Shown one piece after another: positions 21,222 through 33,424 of a stretch of DNA of 64,000 nt. The notes below the pieces were generated by a model. The model was given only the letters and a program-made list of their open reading frames with translations. It was not told the origin of the DNA and did no database searches. How positions within the stretch are numbered: the stretch's first letter is position 1; each line of letters starts with the position of its first letter. Source of the DNA: Myotis daubentonii (lineage: Eukaryota; Chordata; Mammalia; Chiroptera; Vespertilionidae); assembly GCF_963259705.1 (NCBI RefSeq), contig NC_081844.1, positions 35,095,341 to 35,159,340 of the forward strand, in the 5' to 3' direction. Both the position numbers and the translations under genes were made by a program.

Positions 21222-21321
21222 ATCTATCCATCCGCCCACCCATCCACCCATCCATCCATCCATCCACCCATCCATCCAGCTATCATTCATCTATCCATCT
21301 ATCCATCCACCCATCCATCTA
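21222..21321. repeat. (ATCC)n microsatellite
   Basis: About 100 bp of imperfect ATCC/ACCC/ATCT tetranucleotides. Confidence 0.97.
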
Positions 21322-21779
21322 TATGAATCATCATGGGCAATCATGCAAAAAGTATTCCCACCCCAACAAGCAGAGTTTTTTCCCATTGAAAATATTGACA
21401 CTAAGAGTGAGAGTTATTTTGAAATGTTAATTGGTCCCCAGTGTATCTTGCATTATTAGCTTGGATATCTTCAGTGTTGCACAAATATCTAGTATTGCAA
21501 AAGAGTAACATGAAAGTATGCCAGTGATAGTCATCCATCACAATCTGGTATTCTGTGGGCTTAGGACATTTTCTATAAAAGGGAAAAAATTTAACAACTT
21601 TTAACGTACTGTAATAAAAAGCTGTGTGCATCTCACATTTCCAATTTTAAAAAACCTGACAGGGTGTGTGAAGTGCAGAAGATTATCTAAAGATTTAGAA
21701 TGTCATAGACTGAGAATTAAATGGTTTTTAGACATAGATTAGAAAGGAAGGGATAATGAAGTTAGCATCCTAAGGCTTG

Positions 21780-21960
21780 GGTTTAGTAAGTCCTACCCAC
21801 CACTTAACTTGCTCCTCTTGGACAAGGGAATTCATCATTCTGAGTCTCTCCCTTTTAATCTAAAAACAGAATTAACAACATCTACCTCAGGATGTTGTGA
21901 GGATTAAAGGGAAGAGTAATTGAGCACTTACTATGGGCCAGGCATGGCTGTGTGGTTTAT
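21780..21960 (+). repeat. MIR SINE remnant
   Basis: Blocks CACTTAACTTGCTCC, GGACAAGGGAATTCATC, CATCTACCTCAGGATGTTGT and GAGGATTAAAGGG match MIR in plus orientation. A short GAGCACTTACTATGGGCCAGG piece of opposite sense follows. Confidence 0.55.
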
Positions 21961-23240
21961 GCAGGTGTTATCTCATTTGAGGAAATAAAATATGTGGGAA
22001 GAAAATCCTCATATATATTGCAAGACCCTATTCAAACTCATACTATCTATGTTCATGGAAATCCTCTACTCAAGATGCCTTCCCTTTCTTCATTATTAGG
22101 TTTGCTGGCATTACTACTCATAATGCAACGTCTAACAGTTGCATAGAGTTTTACATTTACACAGCACTGTTATGTACAGTATCTAAGTTTAAATTTGGGA
22201 CCAGCATTTAATCCCCACCTACACTGGATAAAGAACTGAGGGTGGTGAGAAGAAATGGTTTTTTTCACCACCAGCTAGTGACAGCCGGGCCTTGAGACAG
22301 TCTTGCTCCTCTAAATAGTGTATTCCACCCACCTTTATGCCTCATCTTTCTCGTGTTTGTGACTCTCCAGCAACCTGAAGACACAGCTCTTCTGCCTCTT
22401 TCCCCGCAGTGACCCCAGGCCTACTCCCGCTATGACCTGGTAATTATTTGGTACTTTCCAAAGATCCAGAATGCTGACTCCTCTCTTTTCAACCACTTCC
22501 ACCAAGCTTGTCAGCTCTGTCTTCGACGGGCAGGTTGATCCTATAACTTAACCTTCCCCATTAGCTTTCCTCTGGCTATGCCTGAATCACTCCTGTGCCT
22601 GGATTCAGAGATGCTTTCAAATGCCCCAAGCCTCTGGGGCGATGACCTACTTCTATACTCATCAATGACAAACCCGGGCAGCCGCAGCCACCTCCTTTCT
22701 TTGCTCTACCTCTTGGACCGCTAGCACTGCTGAATAATTGTGCTGTCTTGGCCCACTCTTGTACTGTTTGCATGCACCTGGAGTTGAACGGCCTTGAGTG
22801 AATTGGTGGGCTGGGGAAAAGAAGTCCCTTAGCCCCTCGTCGAAACCTTCTTCATGCCCCTACCGCCCAAGCCTGCTTCGTCCCCTCATTCTTCGAGGTA
22901 ACTCTCTGTGCCCCCTTTGCCCAGAAGATGAATGCCAGTGAGCAGGAACTCTATGTGCTCTGCACCTCCCGTCGCCCCGCATCCACATTGTTTCCTCTGG
23001 GACCAGAGTGAGAAGCATGCCTTTCCCTTGTTAAGGTGACCTGCAGCCTCTGAGTTCCTGGCCACCCCGTGCCAACTCCCACAGGAAAGCACGTGGTGGG
23101 AGGTGGGCAGGGTCTGTGACTCCTGCCAGGGCTGATGCGTGACTGCGGCACCAAGTGGAAAGGAAGGTGGGGTGTTGGGGAGTTAACTCCTAAATAGTGA
23201 GGATTTCCAACAAGACAGTTATTTAATATTTGAAGACAGA

Positions 23241-23508
23241 TCCACTCTTGCCAGTGTTGCTCAGTGGTTAGAGTGATGGCCCTCCCACTGAAGGGTCACA
23301 GGCTTGATTCTCAGTCAAGCGCATCTACCTGAGCTGCAGGATTATTCCTGGCCCGGTTGGGGTGTATGCGGGAGGCAACCAATCCATGTGTTTCTCTCAT
23401 ATTGATGTTTGTCTCTCTCTCCCCCTCTCTCCCTTCCTCCCTTCCACTCGCTCTAAAAATCAATGGAAAAAAATATCCTCTGGTGAGGATTAACAAAAAA
23501 CAAAAGAA
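23241..23508 (+). mobile_element. Older Ves SINE
   Basis: Forward Ves: TTGCTCAGTGGTTAGAGTGA, GGCTTGATTCTCAGTCAAG, GGGAGGCAACCAATCC, CTCATATTGATGTTTGTCTC and a tail ending ATATCCTCTGGTGAGGATT. Flanking AAGACAGATCC- and AAACAGATCC-like repeats. Confidence 0.85.
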
Positions 23509-23530
23509 AGAAAACAGATCCCCTTTCCTT

Positions 23531-23738
23531 TAAAAAAATACTATATATATATTTCAGAGAGGAAGCGAGAGGGAGAGAGAGAGAAACATCAATGATGAGG
23601 GAGAATCATTGATCGGCGGCCTCCTGTACGCCCCCTACTGGGGATTGAGCCCACAATCCAGGCATATGCCCTGACCAGGAATTGAACCGTGACCTCTGGG
23701 TTCATAGGTTGCTCAACTATGAGCCACGCCTGCCTGGC
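23531..23738 (-). mobile_element. Ves SINE
   Basis: Reverse Ves with perfect 16-bp target duplications CAGATCCCCTTTCCTT (23515-23530 and 23739-23754). It landed immediately beside the older SINE at 23241-23508. Confidence 0.95.
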
Positions 23739-24364
23739 CAGATCCCCTTTCCTTAAGGCAAGTCCCTTCACTACCCAAATCATTCTTCTTTAAATGTGTT
23801 TCAGCTTGTCTGCCTCCAGCAGTAAATGTTTAACAATTGGTTCTCCAGGACAAAAACTACAATCCCACTTTGCAGCACTGGCCCATTTCTGAGGTGTGAA
23901 TACTGTCACCGTGGCCCATGCCAAGCTGCCAACGTGACATCCCTAAATATGGACGGGAAGAGATGCACATCACTGGAGTGACTTCAGCACCCGCTGCTTT
24001 CCTCCACCTGTAACTGCAGTGCTCAGGGAGGAAAAGGACACTGAGCGAATTAGAGAAAACACCATTTTATGACCAGCTTTGTAATAACCGATTCAGGCCA
24101 AGAATTATCAATGCATGCGAACATCGTTGAGTGAAAGATTGCTGGAAAACAGTACATCTCTACACAGAATCAAAGTGCCTCCCACAGGTCCGTTCTTCTT
24201 TAGAAAGGGAACAGAAGGTGCCTTTACAGTAAAGACCTGAAGCAAGCGATCAAACCTGACATCGGCAATAGAGGAACAAAGTGACACAATATGCCCCCTG
24301 ATGTGATGCTCTGAGCAGGATGTATGAAGTGTTTCTGCCAGAAAGGTTTCACCTGTATCTAATC

Positions 24365-24925
24365 TAGTTGAACAAATGCAAATTGAGGGATATTCTACCA
24401 AGCAACTGACCTTTGTTCTTCAAAAAATATTGATGCCATGAAAAACAATGAACACTAGAAGCCATTCTAGATCCAAGAAGACTACAGAAGCCATTCCAGA
24501 TCACATAACTGAATATGTGATCCTGGATTACATCCTGCATCAGAGTTAAAAAGAAAAAAAATTGCTATAAAGGACATTACTGGAGCACTGGAAGAAAGTA
24601 AATTATGGACTATACTGTATATGTATAATTGTATTGTACCAACATTAAATTTCCGGAATTTAATAGCTCTAAGTGGTGATATAAGAGAATATTCTTGTTC
24701 TTGGAAATGCAGACTAAAGTACTTAGGGGTGAAGTTTGCAACTGACTCTCAAATGGTACCACAATACAAATAGTAATTATAATGTTGCGGGGGAGAGAGA
24801 GAGAGAGAATGTAGTGAAATGCTAATAATTGATGAAGCAAGATAAAGGGTATCTGGGTGCTCATTATGTAATGTTTCCAACTCCTCTGTAGGTTTAAATA
24901 TCCTCAAAATTTAAAAAATTGAAAA
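24365..24925 (+). repeat. L1M-type LINE 3' UTR
   Basis: Blocks AATTGAGGGATATTCTACCA, GTGATCCTGGATTACATCC, AAAGGACATTACTGGAGCA, TTGTATTGTACCAACATTAA and AACTCCTCTGTAGGTTTAAA follow the order of old L1M 3' ends. Confidence 0.65.
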
Positions 24926-25424
24926 GAAAAAACAAGAAAGATTGACACTGGGGAGTTGTGGAATTGTTTAATCTGCATGGAGCCAAGTGGGACTGTCACC
25001 TCCCTTAACTGCACACTACACCTCTATATCTATTAATATAACTTTGATTGCAACAGCTTTTGGTTGGCAGCCACATCCTGCAGTTACTCATGCTGCCAAC
25101 CTCAAGCCCTAAACTTTGCTTTAAAATTGCCGTCGAGTGTATCTTCCCTCATGTTCTAACACAGGACCTCATGCTCATTCATATTAGATTCTCAGGTCCA
25201 GGCTATTTCTCTGTTTTTCAGGATCATTTTGGATTCCTGTTCTGCATTCCTTTGAATTGAATGCAGACCTCTGTGGACCACAAAACAACCATAAACATGC
25301 TATCTGGTGTTGAACTACATCAAAAAAATTTATTAAGCATACATAATGTGCAAAGCAATAGAAGGGGTAAAAAGAAATCAGCAATAACTAAAAACAATGT
25401 GACTGTTGATTGTAGGCTTCTGGA

Positions 25425-25515
25425 AAATAAGAACTAAGCCTTACACATCCACCCCATAGCATCCTGAGGTGGTGAGCATATAGTAGATGCTTAATAAATA
25501 TCTGATTTGGCCTCA
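25425..25515 (+). repeat. L2 3'-end remnant
   Basis: Ends AGTAGATGCTTAATAAATAT, the typical L2 3' terminus. Confidence 0.5.
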
Positions 25516-25559
25516 CCTGAGTAAACAAGCATCAGGCTTAAAGAGCCAGTTCCCTTAAG

Positions 25560-26350
25560 AGATGACATAACTAATAATCAAATGTATGAACAACTTTATA
25601 AGATCATTAGCTATCAAAGAATGCAAACTAAAATAAAATGAAACCTCTCTAAAAATAATGAGGTAAGTGCTACATCATGCTGGCAAGCCCATGGTGAAAA
25701 CTAGTGTGTTTATACATTGCTGATGACATTGTAAAATACTTTTGAAAAGCAATTTGGCAAAATGTATCAGGAGCCATAAAAATGTTCACATCCTCAGTTC
25801 AATAATCTCACCCCTGGGAATTAAGCTGAAGGAAATCATCCAAAAGAAGGGAAACCCTATCCCACAAGGAAACTCATTGCCCTCTTATTTGTAGCAGTGA
25901 AAAATGGGAGCGTCATGAATGAACAATTCAAGAATAATTAAATCATGGTATATCCACCAGATGGACATGGATGAAACCCTAAAAATGACAGCTATGAAGT
26001 CTATTATATAACAACTAGAAGCCCGATGCATGAAATTCGTGCAAGGAACTCAGCCCTTGCAGCCCCAGCTTTGTCTGGAAGGTCATCCAGAAGGTTGTCC
26101 GGTCGGTTGTTCCATTGTTCCACCGTCTGGTCTAATTAGCATATTATGCTTTTATTATTATAGATGTGGGAAATGCATGTGCGTTAATATTAAGCAAACA
26201 CACACACAAATGCAAGGATTAAAAGAAAACTGGATTATTGAAAATAATTAACTTTTTTAGAAGAGTGAAATGATGAGTAATGTTATTGTATTTCCTGATG
26301 GTATTATCATGTTTGAGCAACATAAAGAATTTGAAATAATCATCTATTGA
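25560..26350 (+). repeat. Old L1-type LINE fragment interrupted by a Helitron
   Basis: Degenerate ORF2-like 3' sequence (TATACATTGCTGATGACATT, AATCTCACCCCTGGGAATTA, AATCATGGTATATCCACCAG) continues after the Helitron at 26015-26164 into a 3' UTR-like part. Confidence 0.6.
26015..26164 (-). mobile_element. Short HeliBat-type Helitron
   Basis: Read on the minus strand, the 5' end is TCTATAATAATAAAAGCATA and the 3' end is GCACGAATTTCATGCATCGG followed by GCTTCTAG. It is inserted between A and T inside the old LINE. 150 bp, no ORF. Confidence 0.9.
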
Positions 26351-26369
26351 AAGAAGGAGAGAAGGATAA

Positions 26370-26775
26370 TGTTATGGGCTAAATTGTGTCTCTCCAACAT
26401 CCCAAATTCCTGTTGAAATCCCAACCCTAGTACCTTAGAATGTTAACTTATATGGAGATCAGGGCTTGAAAGAGGTGGTTAAATTAAAATGAGACTGTTA
26501 GGGTGGACTCTGACACGAGATGAGTGGTGTACTTATAAGAAGAGAGAAAGATGCCAAGCACCTGCATGACCAGAGAGACCATTTCATCAAGTGGCAGCAA
26601 GACGGTGGCCATCTACACACCAAGAGGAGAGGCCTCAGCCCAACTCTGCCAGCACCTCGATCTTGGACTTCCGGTCTCCAGAATTGTAAGAAAATAAATT
26701 CCTGTGATTGAAGCCACCCAGTCTGTGGTATTTTATTGTGGCGGCTCTAGAAACCTAAAGCAGACTGTAACAGAC
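26370..26775 (+). repeat. MLT1-type ERVL-MaLR LTR
   Basis: It starts TGTTATGGGCTAAATTGTGT and contains CTTATATGGAGATCAGGGC, CTTATAAGAAGAGAGAAAGA, GACTTCCGGTCTCCAGAA and an AATAAATTCCTGTGATTGAA signal, as in MaLR LTRs. A solo LTR. Confidence 0.85.
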
Positions 26776-27189
26776 AGCACAGCCAGGCAGGGCTCATGGC
26801 TCTCCATATCCAAGGGTCTGATAACCAGAAGACTGGGTGCATTGGACTGATCCCTATTGACCGCCCAGGTGTCCCCAGGACCACAGAGAATCTAAGGAGG
26901 TTCCCTTTGCCACCTTCAGCCCAGTGAGTGGAAAGTCAGGGGGTTGTTCTCAGACTGTCTGCAAATCAGAAACACCCAGAAATGGGCGGGCCTTGGAATC
27001 TGCATTTCTAACCACTTTGCCCCAGTTCTGTTTTAGTGACATAGCTGTGCTGAGAGCTGTAGGATGATTCAAGTCCATCACCCCCTGGCTTTTGGGTTTC
27101 TTCTCCATTCTCCTTTAACTTCTTCTGTCTCTGCCAGCAAACAGAGGTCCCAGGTGGTCAGAATGTCCTGTTGGGCCTTCAAATCCAAT

Positions 27190-27990
27190 CTGACTTAAAC
27201 AGCCAAAGGGTAAGCAATCCCACTTCTGGAAATACATCCGAAAGAATTGAAAGCAGGGACCTGAATAGATATTTGTCCACCCACAGGGGTTCGTAGCAGC
27301 ATTGTTCACAACAGCCAAAAGGTGGATGCAACCCGTGTCCATTAACGCATGAATGGATGAGCAGAAAGTGGTATATATACACAAAGGAATATTATTCAGC
27401 CTTAAAAATGGAAGGAAAGACCCAGCCAGCATGACTCAGTGGTTGAGATTGACCTATGAGCCAGGAAATCACGGTTGGATTCCCGGTCAGGGCACATGCC
27501 AAGGTTGAAGGCTCAGTCCCAGTGTGGGGTGTGCAGGAGGCAGCCGATCAATGATTCTCTCTCATCATTGATGTTTCTATCTTTCTCTCCCTCTACCTTC
27601 CTCTCTGAAATCAATAAAAATATATACCAAAAAAAATAAAAAGAAAGAAAGAAAGAAGGGAAAGGCCTATCATATACTATAACATGGGTGAACCTTGAGG
27701 ACATTATGCTAAGTGAAGTAAGCCAGACACAAAAGGACAAATACTGTAGGATTCACTTACCTGAGGTTCCTAGAGTCATCAAATTCATAGAGATAGGAAG
27801 CAGAATGATGTGTTCCAGGGGCGGGGGGCAGGGGAAACAGGAGTGAGTGTTGAAAGGGGACAGAGTTTTGGTTTGGGAAGATGGAAAACAGTTCTGGAGG
27901 TGATGTTGGTGATGGCTGCACAACAATGTGAACGCACTTCACACCACAGAGGTGTGCATTTAAAGGGTTAGGATGGCTTTATGTTACGTC
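27190..27990 (+). repeat. L1M LINE 3' part split by a Ves SINE
   Basis: The left piece has AAGCAATCCCACTTCTGGAA, ATTGTTCACAACAGCCAAAA and AATATTATTCAGCCTTAAAA. The right piece has GACATTATGCTAAGTGAAGT, GGAAACAGGAGTGAGTG and GGTGATGGCTGCACAACA. Together they are contiguous L1 ORF2 end plus 3' UTR. Confidence 0.85.
27421..27650 (+). mobile_element. Ves SINE inside L1M
   Basis: Forward Ves: AGCATGACTCAGTGGTTGAG, CCCGGTCAGGGCACATGCC, AGCCGATCAATGATTCTCTC and an A-rich tail with GAAA repeats. Confidence 0.9.
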
Positions 27991-29084
27991 TGATTTACTA
28001 CCATTGAAATCATTTCTAAGGGGAACTAACGAGGAGAGCTGGGGTGGAATGGGGCAGAAAGATGGACTAAGCCTCGCTGGATCTGGGGACTGGCCCCCTG
28101 GGGTGAGGGTGGGGCGTAGGGGAGAGTCTGGTGGGGTCCAAGCGAGCGCTCCAGGCCAGCATTACTTAGGCTCTGCCAGTCCCACCCAAGGCCAGATGAT
28201 ACATGGGCCACCTGGGAGCCACTCAAGCGGGCCCAGCTCAGCTTTCACAACCGGAGTTTCAGGACCTGGCCTGGGGCCCGTGGGCTGGAATCTGCTTTCC
28301 CTCCCTCATCTGCTCTGCCCTCAGCCATCTAGGTGGAGGGGCCCTGGGCTGGCCCAGCTCTCGGGCGGCGGTCAGGACTGTCAGCCAGCCTTTTGGCCTC
28401 TTGGAGGAGGAGGCATGTGGCTTGGGAGCTCCTAAAACTGCCCGTTCCTCTGGGGTTTAGCGGGTAAGGTTCCCAAGTCCCTCTCTAAGGAGGAAAAACA
28501 AACAGCTGAGAGCAGGCGGCTCCAGCTGTGGGACACGTTCCAAGACCGAGAGGGAAAATAACTATTCCGGCTCCAAACGCCTCGTTAAGTGGAAGGCAGC
28601 GGCCGCCGGAAGGAATGGCAACTTCTCCACAACCTCCGGTTTTACCAAGAAGATCTAAAACTCCATCCTTGAGAGGACGTGTGTGGCACTTCATCAACTG
28701 CAATGTGGTACCACCGCCCTTTTTGTGGATGTGTTTGTATACCATGTGCTCTCACAGCAGGCACCATAAAACCCACATGGCCAGGCTGTGACACAAATGG
28801 GAGGAACCGAGAATTGCCTCAGGACTGGTCTTCGTTGTGGAAAACCGCCCTCCTTCTCCATCACCACCAGGTGCCTCAGTTTCCCTACCGACTTCCTGCC
28901 CAGAGGCCCTGCGGTGTGGTGGAGAGAACAGTGCCCTTGGGCAGACCCAGCCACAGGCCCGTTTTGATCACATGTGAGCGGAGACCCTCCCGCCTGGCCC
29001 AGACTCTACTTTTCAGCTGATCTGTGTTCCCCAGTGGGGCAGGTGGAAACATGTGTGAGCAGTGGGCATCTGTGCAATGAGCTT

Positions 29085-29520
29085 GACTAGGAAACAGAGT
29101 TGAATCCAGCTCAGACCTTTACCCCCTGTGCCATTTAAATTTAATGAACACCTGCCCGGCTGGTGTGGCTCAGTGGTTGAGCATCAACCTATGAACCAGG
29201 AGGTCACAATTTGATTCCCAGTCGGGGTATATGCCCTGACAGCGGCTCAATCCCCAGTGTGGGCATGCAGGAAGCAGCCGATCAATGATTCTCTCTCATC
29301 GTAGATATTTCTATCTCCCTCTCCCCTCCACCCTGGAATCAATAAAAATATTTAAAAAATAAAAAATAAATGTAACGAACACCTATTCACCTGTGAGAAT
29401 GATCAGTCTTACTGGGCCTCGATCATCTTATCTGTCAGTGGGGATGCTGGTATCTACCTCACAGCATGGCGAGAAGATGGAGTGGAATAGTGATGTGAAA
29501 CACAATACTCCTATGATGTA
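29085..29520 (+). repeat. MIR split by a Ves SINE
   Basis: GAGTTGAATCCAGCTCAGACC before the SINE, and GGCCTCGATCATCTTATCTG with TATCTACCTCACAGCATGG after it, are consecutive MIR blocks. Confidence 0.7.
29154..29366 (+). mobile_element. Ves SINE
   Basis: Forward Ves starting GCCCGGCTGGTGTGGCTCAG. Flanking duplications TTTAATGAACACCT and ATGTAACGAACACCT. Confidence 0.93.
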
Positions 29521-29786
29521 GTGGTGGCCTTGGTGGCGAGGGTGGGAAGGTGGGGGCCTTGGGCACTACAAATGGGGCAGCTCGGGAATCAGGCCATGGT
29601 TTCCCTGCGATAAGTCAGAGTGTGCAGAAGGCAAGCAGAATGCCGATTGGCAGTAATACAAGTACATAACTCCCCCTCCTGACCTCCTCCTGTCTGACCA
29701 TGTCCCTGGGGAAACTGTTAATGCTCACGGGGACTGGAGCGGGATGGGAAAACCCCCTGCCTGACAGTGTTTCAGGTCTGCATCCT

Positions 29787-29835
29787 CCACTGCACACAGC
29801 CTGGGAGGGTGGACTGCACACAGCCTGGGAGACGG
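29787..29835. repeat. Two-copy 24-bp tandem duplication
   Basis: ACTGCACACAGCCTGGGAG occurs twice in tandem with a 24-bp spacing. Confidence 0.85.
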
Positions 29836-30879
29836 GGGGTGGTGGACATGGGTGTGGCTCAAAGGGGAGCTGGGGGCTGCCACGGGCGGGGCGCTGCCCC
29901 CACCAGGAAAGAGGTGCACTGTGGGAAGTGATGGAGCTGGAGCTGGTGGGCCGGTGGGACTGCCGTGTGTGAACAAGGTCTGAGGGCATCAACAGGGTCC
30001 TGAGCAGAGTCCCAGGAAAGCACAGAAAACACGTTCAGCTTGTTGATTCCTCACGGTGAGACCTGGGCTGAGAGTAACCGTACTCGCTGGCTACTTCTGC
30101 GCTGAGTCCTTGCAACAAGAGGCGGTAAGGAGGGCACTGCCAACTGGAGGCCAACCCCGGGTCTGAGGCAGTGACACCAACACATTTGGTGCCATTGAAA
30201 CACCCATGTCTGGACTCCGATGAGAGCCAGAACTCGGAGGTGCCAGGAACACCTCGCCTACCCATGACCAGGCCCAGCCTTGGGAGGAAGCCTTGCCCCC
30301 ATCTCACCTCCTGTGCCAAGCGGGCCTATTGCCCACGCTTGGGGACACCCCAGCTTGTACACTCCCCTCTTTCTGTCTTCTGCCTCCTGACCGTCTCCCC
30401 CACCCCCTGCAAACAGCTCCTGCTCTGCCACTCCCCGCCAGCAATGGGATCTGCCCTCAGCAGGATGACCCAATGGACCCAGAAGAAAGCTGGGCCCGGA
30501 AAGAGGACTGCTCTCTTAGTCCCAAGGACTCTGCCTTATGGGATGGGATGGGACCAGATGAGGGACTGAGTGGAGCCCTCTAAAATATGGGGACACGGAT
30601 GATGCTGATTCCTCCCGCTTGAATATGTATTAAGAGATACTGTCTGTGCACTCATTCCATCAATCCCATTGCGATCTGTGATAAAATGCTTATGTGAGTG
30701 CTTAGCTTCATGAGAAAAACAACAGGTGAAAGTGGACTAGGCGGCTTAGTTTATAGCCCACTCCAAGAACTAGCTAGTATCATCATGGTGAACTGTGATG
30801 CCTTCCCAAGAGGAATGGTCTGGGCTTAAAGACACTGTCCCAGTTCAGGGCCACCACATCACTCAGAGGATGGCATCAG

Positions 30880-31000
30880 GAGCCCCACATACCGAAGAGC
30901 AAACTGCAGCTCAAAGAGGTTGTGTAATTTGCCCGAAGTCATAGAGTGAAAATGGCGCAGAATGGGACTAGAACCCAAGTCTGTGTAATCTAGGCTAATG
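30880..31000 (-). repeat. MIR SINE remnant
   Basis: Reverse MIR: GCAGCTCAAAGAGGTTGTGT, AATTTGCCCGAAGTCAT, GGACTAGAACCCAAGTCTG. Confidence 0.65.
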
Positions 31001-31314
31001 CGGACAATACAAAGGTATTCAAATATAGTCCCTGTCCTCCCAGAGGTCAGCTTAGTGGGGAGTCAGACATAGAAACCATCACCCTTAGTACAAGAGCAAA
31101 TGAAAGATGTGAGAAATGAATGCAGAAGAAGAGCTGTGTGAGAGCAGGTGCCACGGTTTTTTTCTGGGACAGACTTTTTCAGAGCTGATGGGATTTCGAA
31201 AGCCTCATCCAATAATGATCAACCTGGAGTCCCTGATATAATCTCTAGAGAGCCCCAAAGTAGACATGGGTTTTCCAGGTAGAACCACTGGTAACCATTG
31301 ATATGCCAAATGAT

Positions 31315-31440
31315 CAGGTCCCAAGGCCCTTAGGGGTGAGACCTCCTGCCCAAGGGCACACAGCCAGTGTCAGGGCTGGGACCTCGAGCCAAAGGCCAGA
31401 CCACCAGTGTGGCGATCTGTTCTCTCTGGTGCAGCTGCTG
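31315..31440 (-). repeat. MIR-like remnant
   Basis: CTGCCCAAGGGCACACAGCC and GGGCTGGGACCTCGAGCC resemble the middle of a reverse MIR. Confidence 0.5.
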
Positions 31441-31586
31441 ACTGGCTCATGGCCACATGGTAAGGCAGGAGAGAGAGCCCATCTAGAATGTGAGCGCATC
31501 CCGCCAGACAGCCAGAGGGCGGTGCGGTGCTCAGCAGCGGGAGCTGGGACAATGGAAACAGAGCCTTCCTCTTCCCCTGGGGGTAG

Positions 31587-31611
31587 GGTGGTGGTGGTGG
31601 TGGTGGTGGTG
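31587..31611. repeat. (GTG)n microsatellite
   Basis: About eight uninterrupted GTG units. Confidence 0.95.
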
Positions 31612-31684
31612 CATTATTTATACTCAAATGCTTCTGTCTATTATGATGCTTGATATCTTAAAAAATCTTCCTTGCTGGGAGAAA

Positions 31685-32150
31685 CTGCCCCTCCCTGGGC
31701 TAGCCAATTCTTAGCGATAGCAAGGAGCCCAGTCCTAGCATGTCTTTGATATACAAACTAACCAATTCAGAGCTGCACCTTCTCTGTCCATCTGTGCACC
31801 CAGGAGGCAATTTTTCTCTGTCCTAATCATCCCAGGGCTAAGTGCCAGGTACCAGAGGCCACCCCAATAGCCCAAAACCCACCCAAAGTCTTCACACTAG
31901 CCAATCCTAAACGGGCTACTCTGCACTGCCTTGCCTCATGGAAACCCCAGTAAAGGCCTCAGTGCTCCTCTCATTCTGTCTTCTGCCTCCCGACCACCCT
32001 GGAGCTTCCCCGAGTGGCCCTGTGTGGTTGCCATGCCTCCTGTCTCCAGGTCCTGTTGGAACAATGCTTTCTGTTGACCTGAGCCTCTCCTCTCTTTCCT
32101 CTTGTGGCAGCACCTGACTAAGCATCTCATGAAAGAATACAAAACAGGGA
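31685..32150 (+). mobile_element. LTR-like sequence, family A copy 2
   Basis: Homologous in block order to 18450-18895 on the same strand: CTGGGCTAGCCAATTCTTAG, CTAATCATCCCAGGGC, TTCTGCCTCCCGACCACCCT, CATCTCATGAAAGAATAC. The intervening DNA shows no retroviral coding sequence, so the two are more likely independent solo LTRs than a provirus. Confidence 0.55.
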
Positions 32151-32210
32151 GGTCCCCTAAGATGCAGTGGAAGAGGAAGCCCACAATGCTTTTCCCCTGT
32201 CAATGCTTTT

Positions 32211-32430
32211 TTAAAAATATATATTTGTATTGATTTCAGAGAGGAAGGGAAAGGGAGAGAGAGATTGAAACATCAATGATGAGAGAGGATCATTGATTGG
32301 CTGCCTCCTGCACGCCCCCTACTGGGGATCGAGCCCACAACCTGAGCATGTGCCCTTGACTGGAATTGAACCTGGGACACTTCAGTCCACAGGCCAAAGC
32401 TCTATCCACTGAGCCAAACTGACTAGGGCT
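32211..32430 (-). mobile_element. Ves SINE
   Basis: Reverse Ves with perfect 14-bp target duplications CTGTCAATGCTTTT (32197-32210 and 32431-32444). Confidence 0.95.
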
Positions 32431-32859
32431 CTGTCAATGCTTTTATCAGGAATGGCTTCAAGCGTTCTTTCATTCCCTGGCACATGAGAGTGAATAGTGT
32501 TCCCCTTTAAGGCCATGTCTACCTGGAGCCTATGAATGTGGCCTTGTTCAGGGAGTGTCTTTGCAGATGTACTCAAATTACATAAGGTCATACTGGATTA
32601 GAGTGGGCCAAATACTGTATTATCTCACTGTTGTGTGAAATCTAAAAAGTCAAACTCATACAAGCAGAGAGTAGAATGATGGTTGCCAGGGTTAGAGGGA
32701 GGGAGAAGTGGGGAGATGTTGGCCAAGGTTACAAAGTGGCAGTTATTCAAGATGAATACGTTTTGGAGATCTACAGTATGGTGACTATATTTAATAATAC
32801 AGTCATGTACCACGTAACATTTTGGTCAACAACAGACCGCATGTATGATGGTGGTCCCA

Positions 32860-33052
32860 TCCTATATAATAAAAGGCTAATATGAAAATTGTCCCCTCCA
32901 CCGGGAGTTCCACCAGGAGTTTGACCAGGGGGCGGAGCCAGCTGGCCAACCTCCTGCATCCCCTCTCCCTGGCCGGCCAGGCCCAATTGGCCCCGATTGG
33001 GGTGGGCCAGCTGGACCACATCCATGCATGAATTAGTGCGTCAGGCCTCTAG
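32860..33052 (+). mobile_element. HeliBat-type Helitron, 193 bp
   Basis: Starts TCCTATATAATAAAAGGCTA and ends CATGAATTAGTGCGTCAGGC-CTCTAG. The host reads GGTGGTCCCA on the left and TAAGATTATA on the right, which joins into normal Tigger sequence, confirming A|T insertion with no target duplication. Confidence 0.95.
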
Positions 33053-33192
33053 TAAGATTATAAGGGAGCTGTAAAATTTTTATTGTCTAGTGACATTGTA
33101 CTGTCATAGTATTACACATTCCTCACATGTTTGTGGTGATGCTGGTGTAAATACACTTACTGCGCTGCCAGTCCTGTAGAAGTATAGCACAT

Positions 33193-33424
33193 ATGCCCTG
33201 GCTGGGTAGCTCAGATGGTTGGAGTGTCATTCCACACACTAAAAGGTCGCGGGTTCAATTCCCGGTCAGGAACACACTTAGGTCGAGGATTTGATCCTCA
33301 GTTGGGCTGTGTATAGAAGGCAACCAATCAATGTTTCTCTCTCACATCGATGTTTCTCTCTTTCCCGTTTCCTCTCTTTACACTATATAAATATATCCTT
33401 GGGTGAGGATTAAGTTTTCAAGAA
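33193..33424 (+). mobile_element. Ves SINE
   Basis: Forward Ves (TGCCCTGGCTGGGTAGCTCA … ATCCTTGGGTGAGGATTAAG) with target duplications AAGTATAGCACAT and AAGTGTAGCACAT. Confidence 0.94.

Noticed and set aside
21222..21321. Possible CRISPR-like or regulatory array
   Set aside because: Plain imperfect ATCC tetranucleotide microsatellite in an animal genome.
18450..32150. A 13-kb provirus bounded by two LTRs
   Set aside because: No gag, pol or env remnants lie between them, and the copies are strongly diverged; ordinary MIR, L1 and SINE sequence fills the interval.
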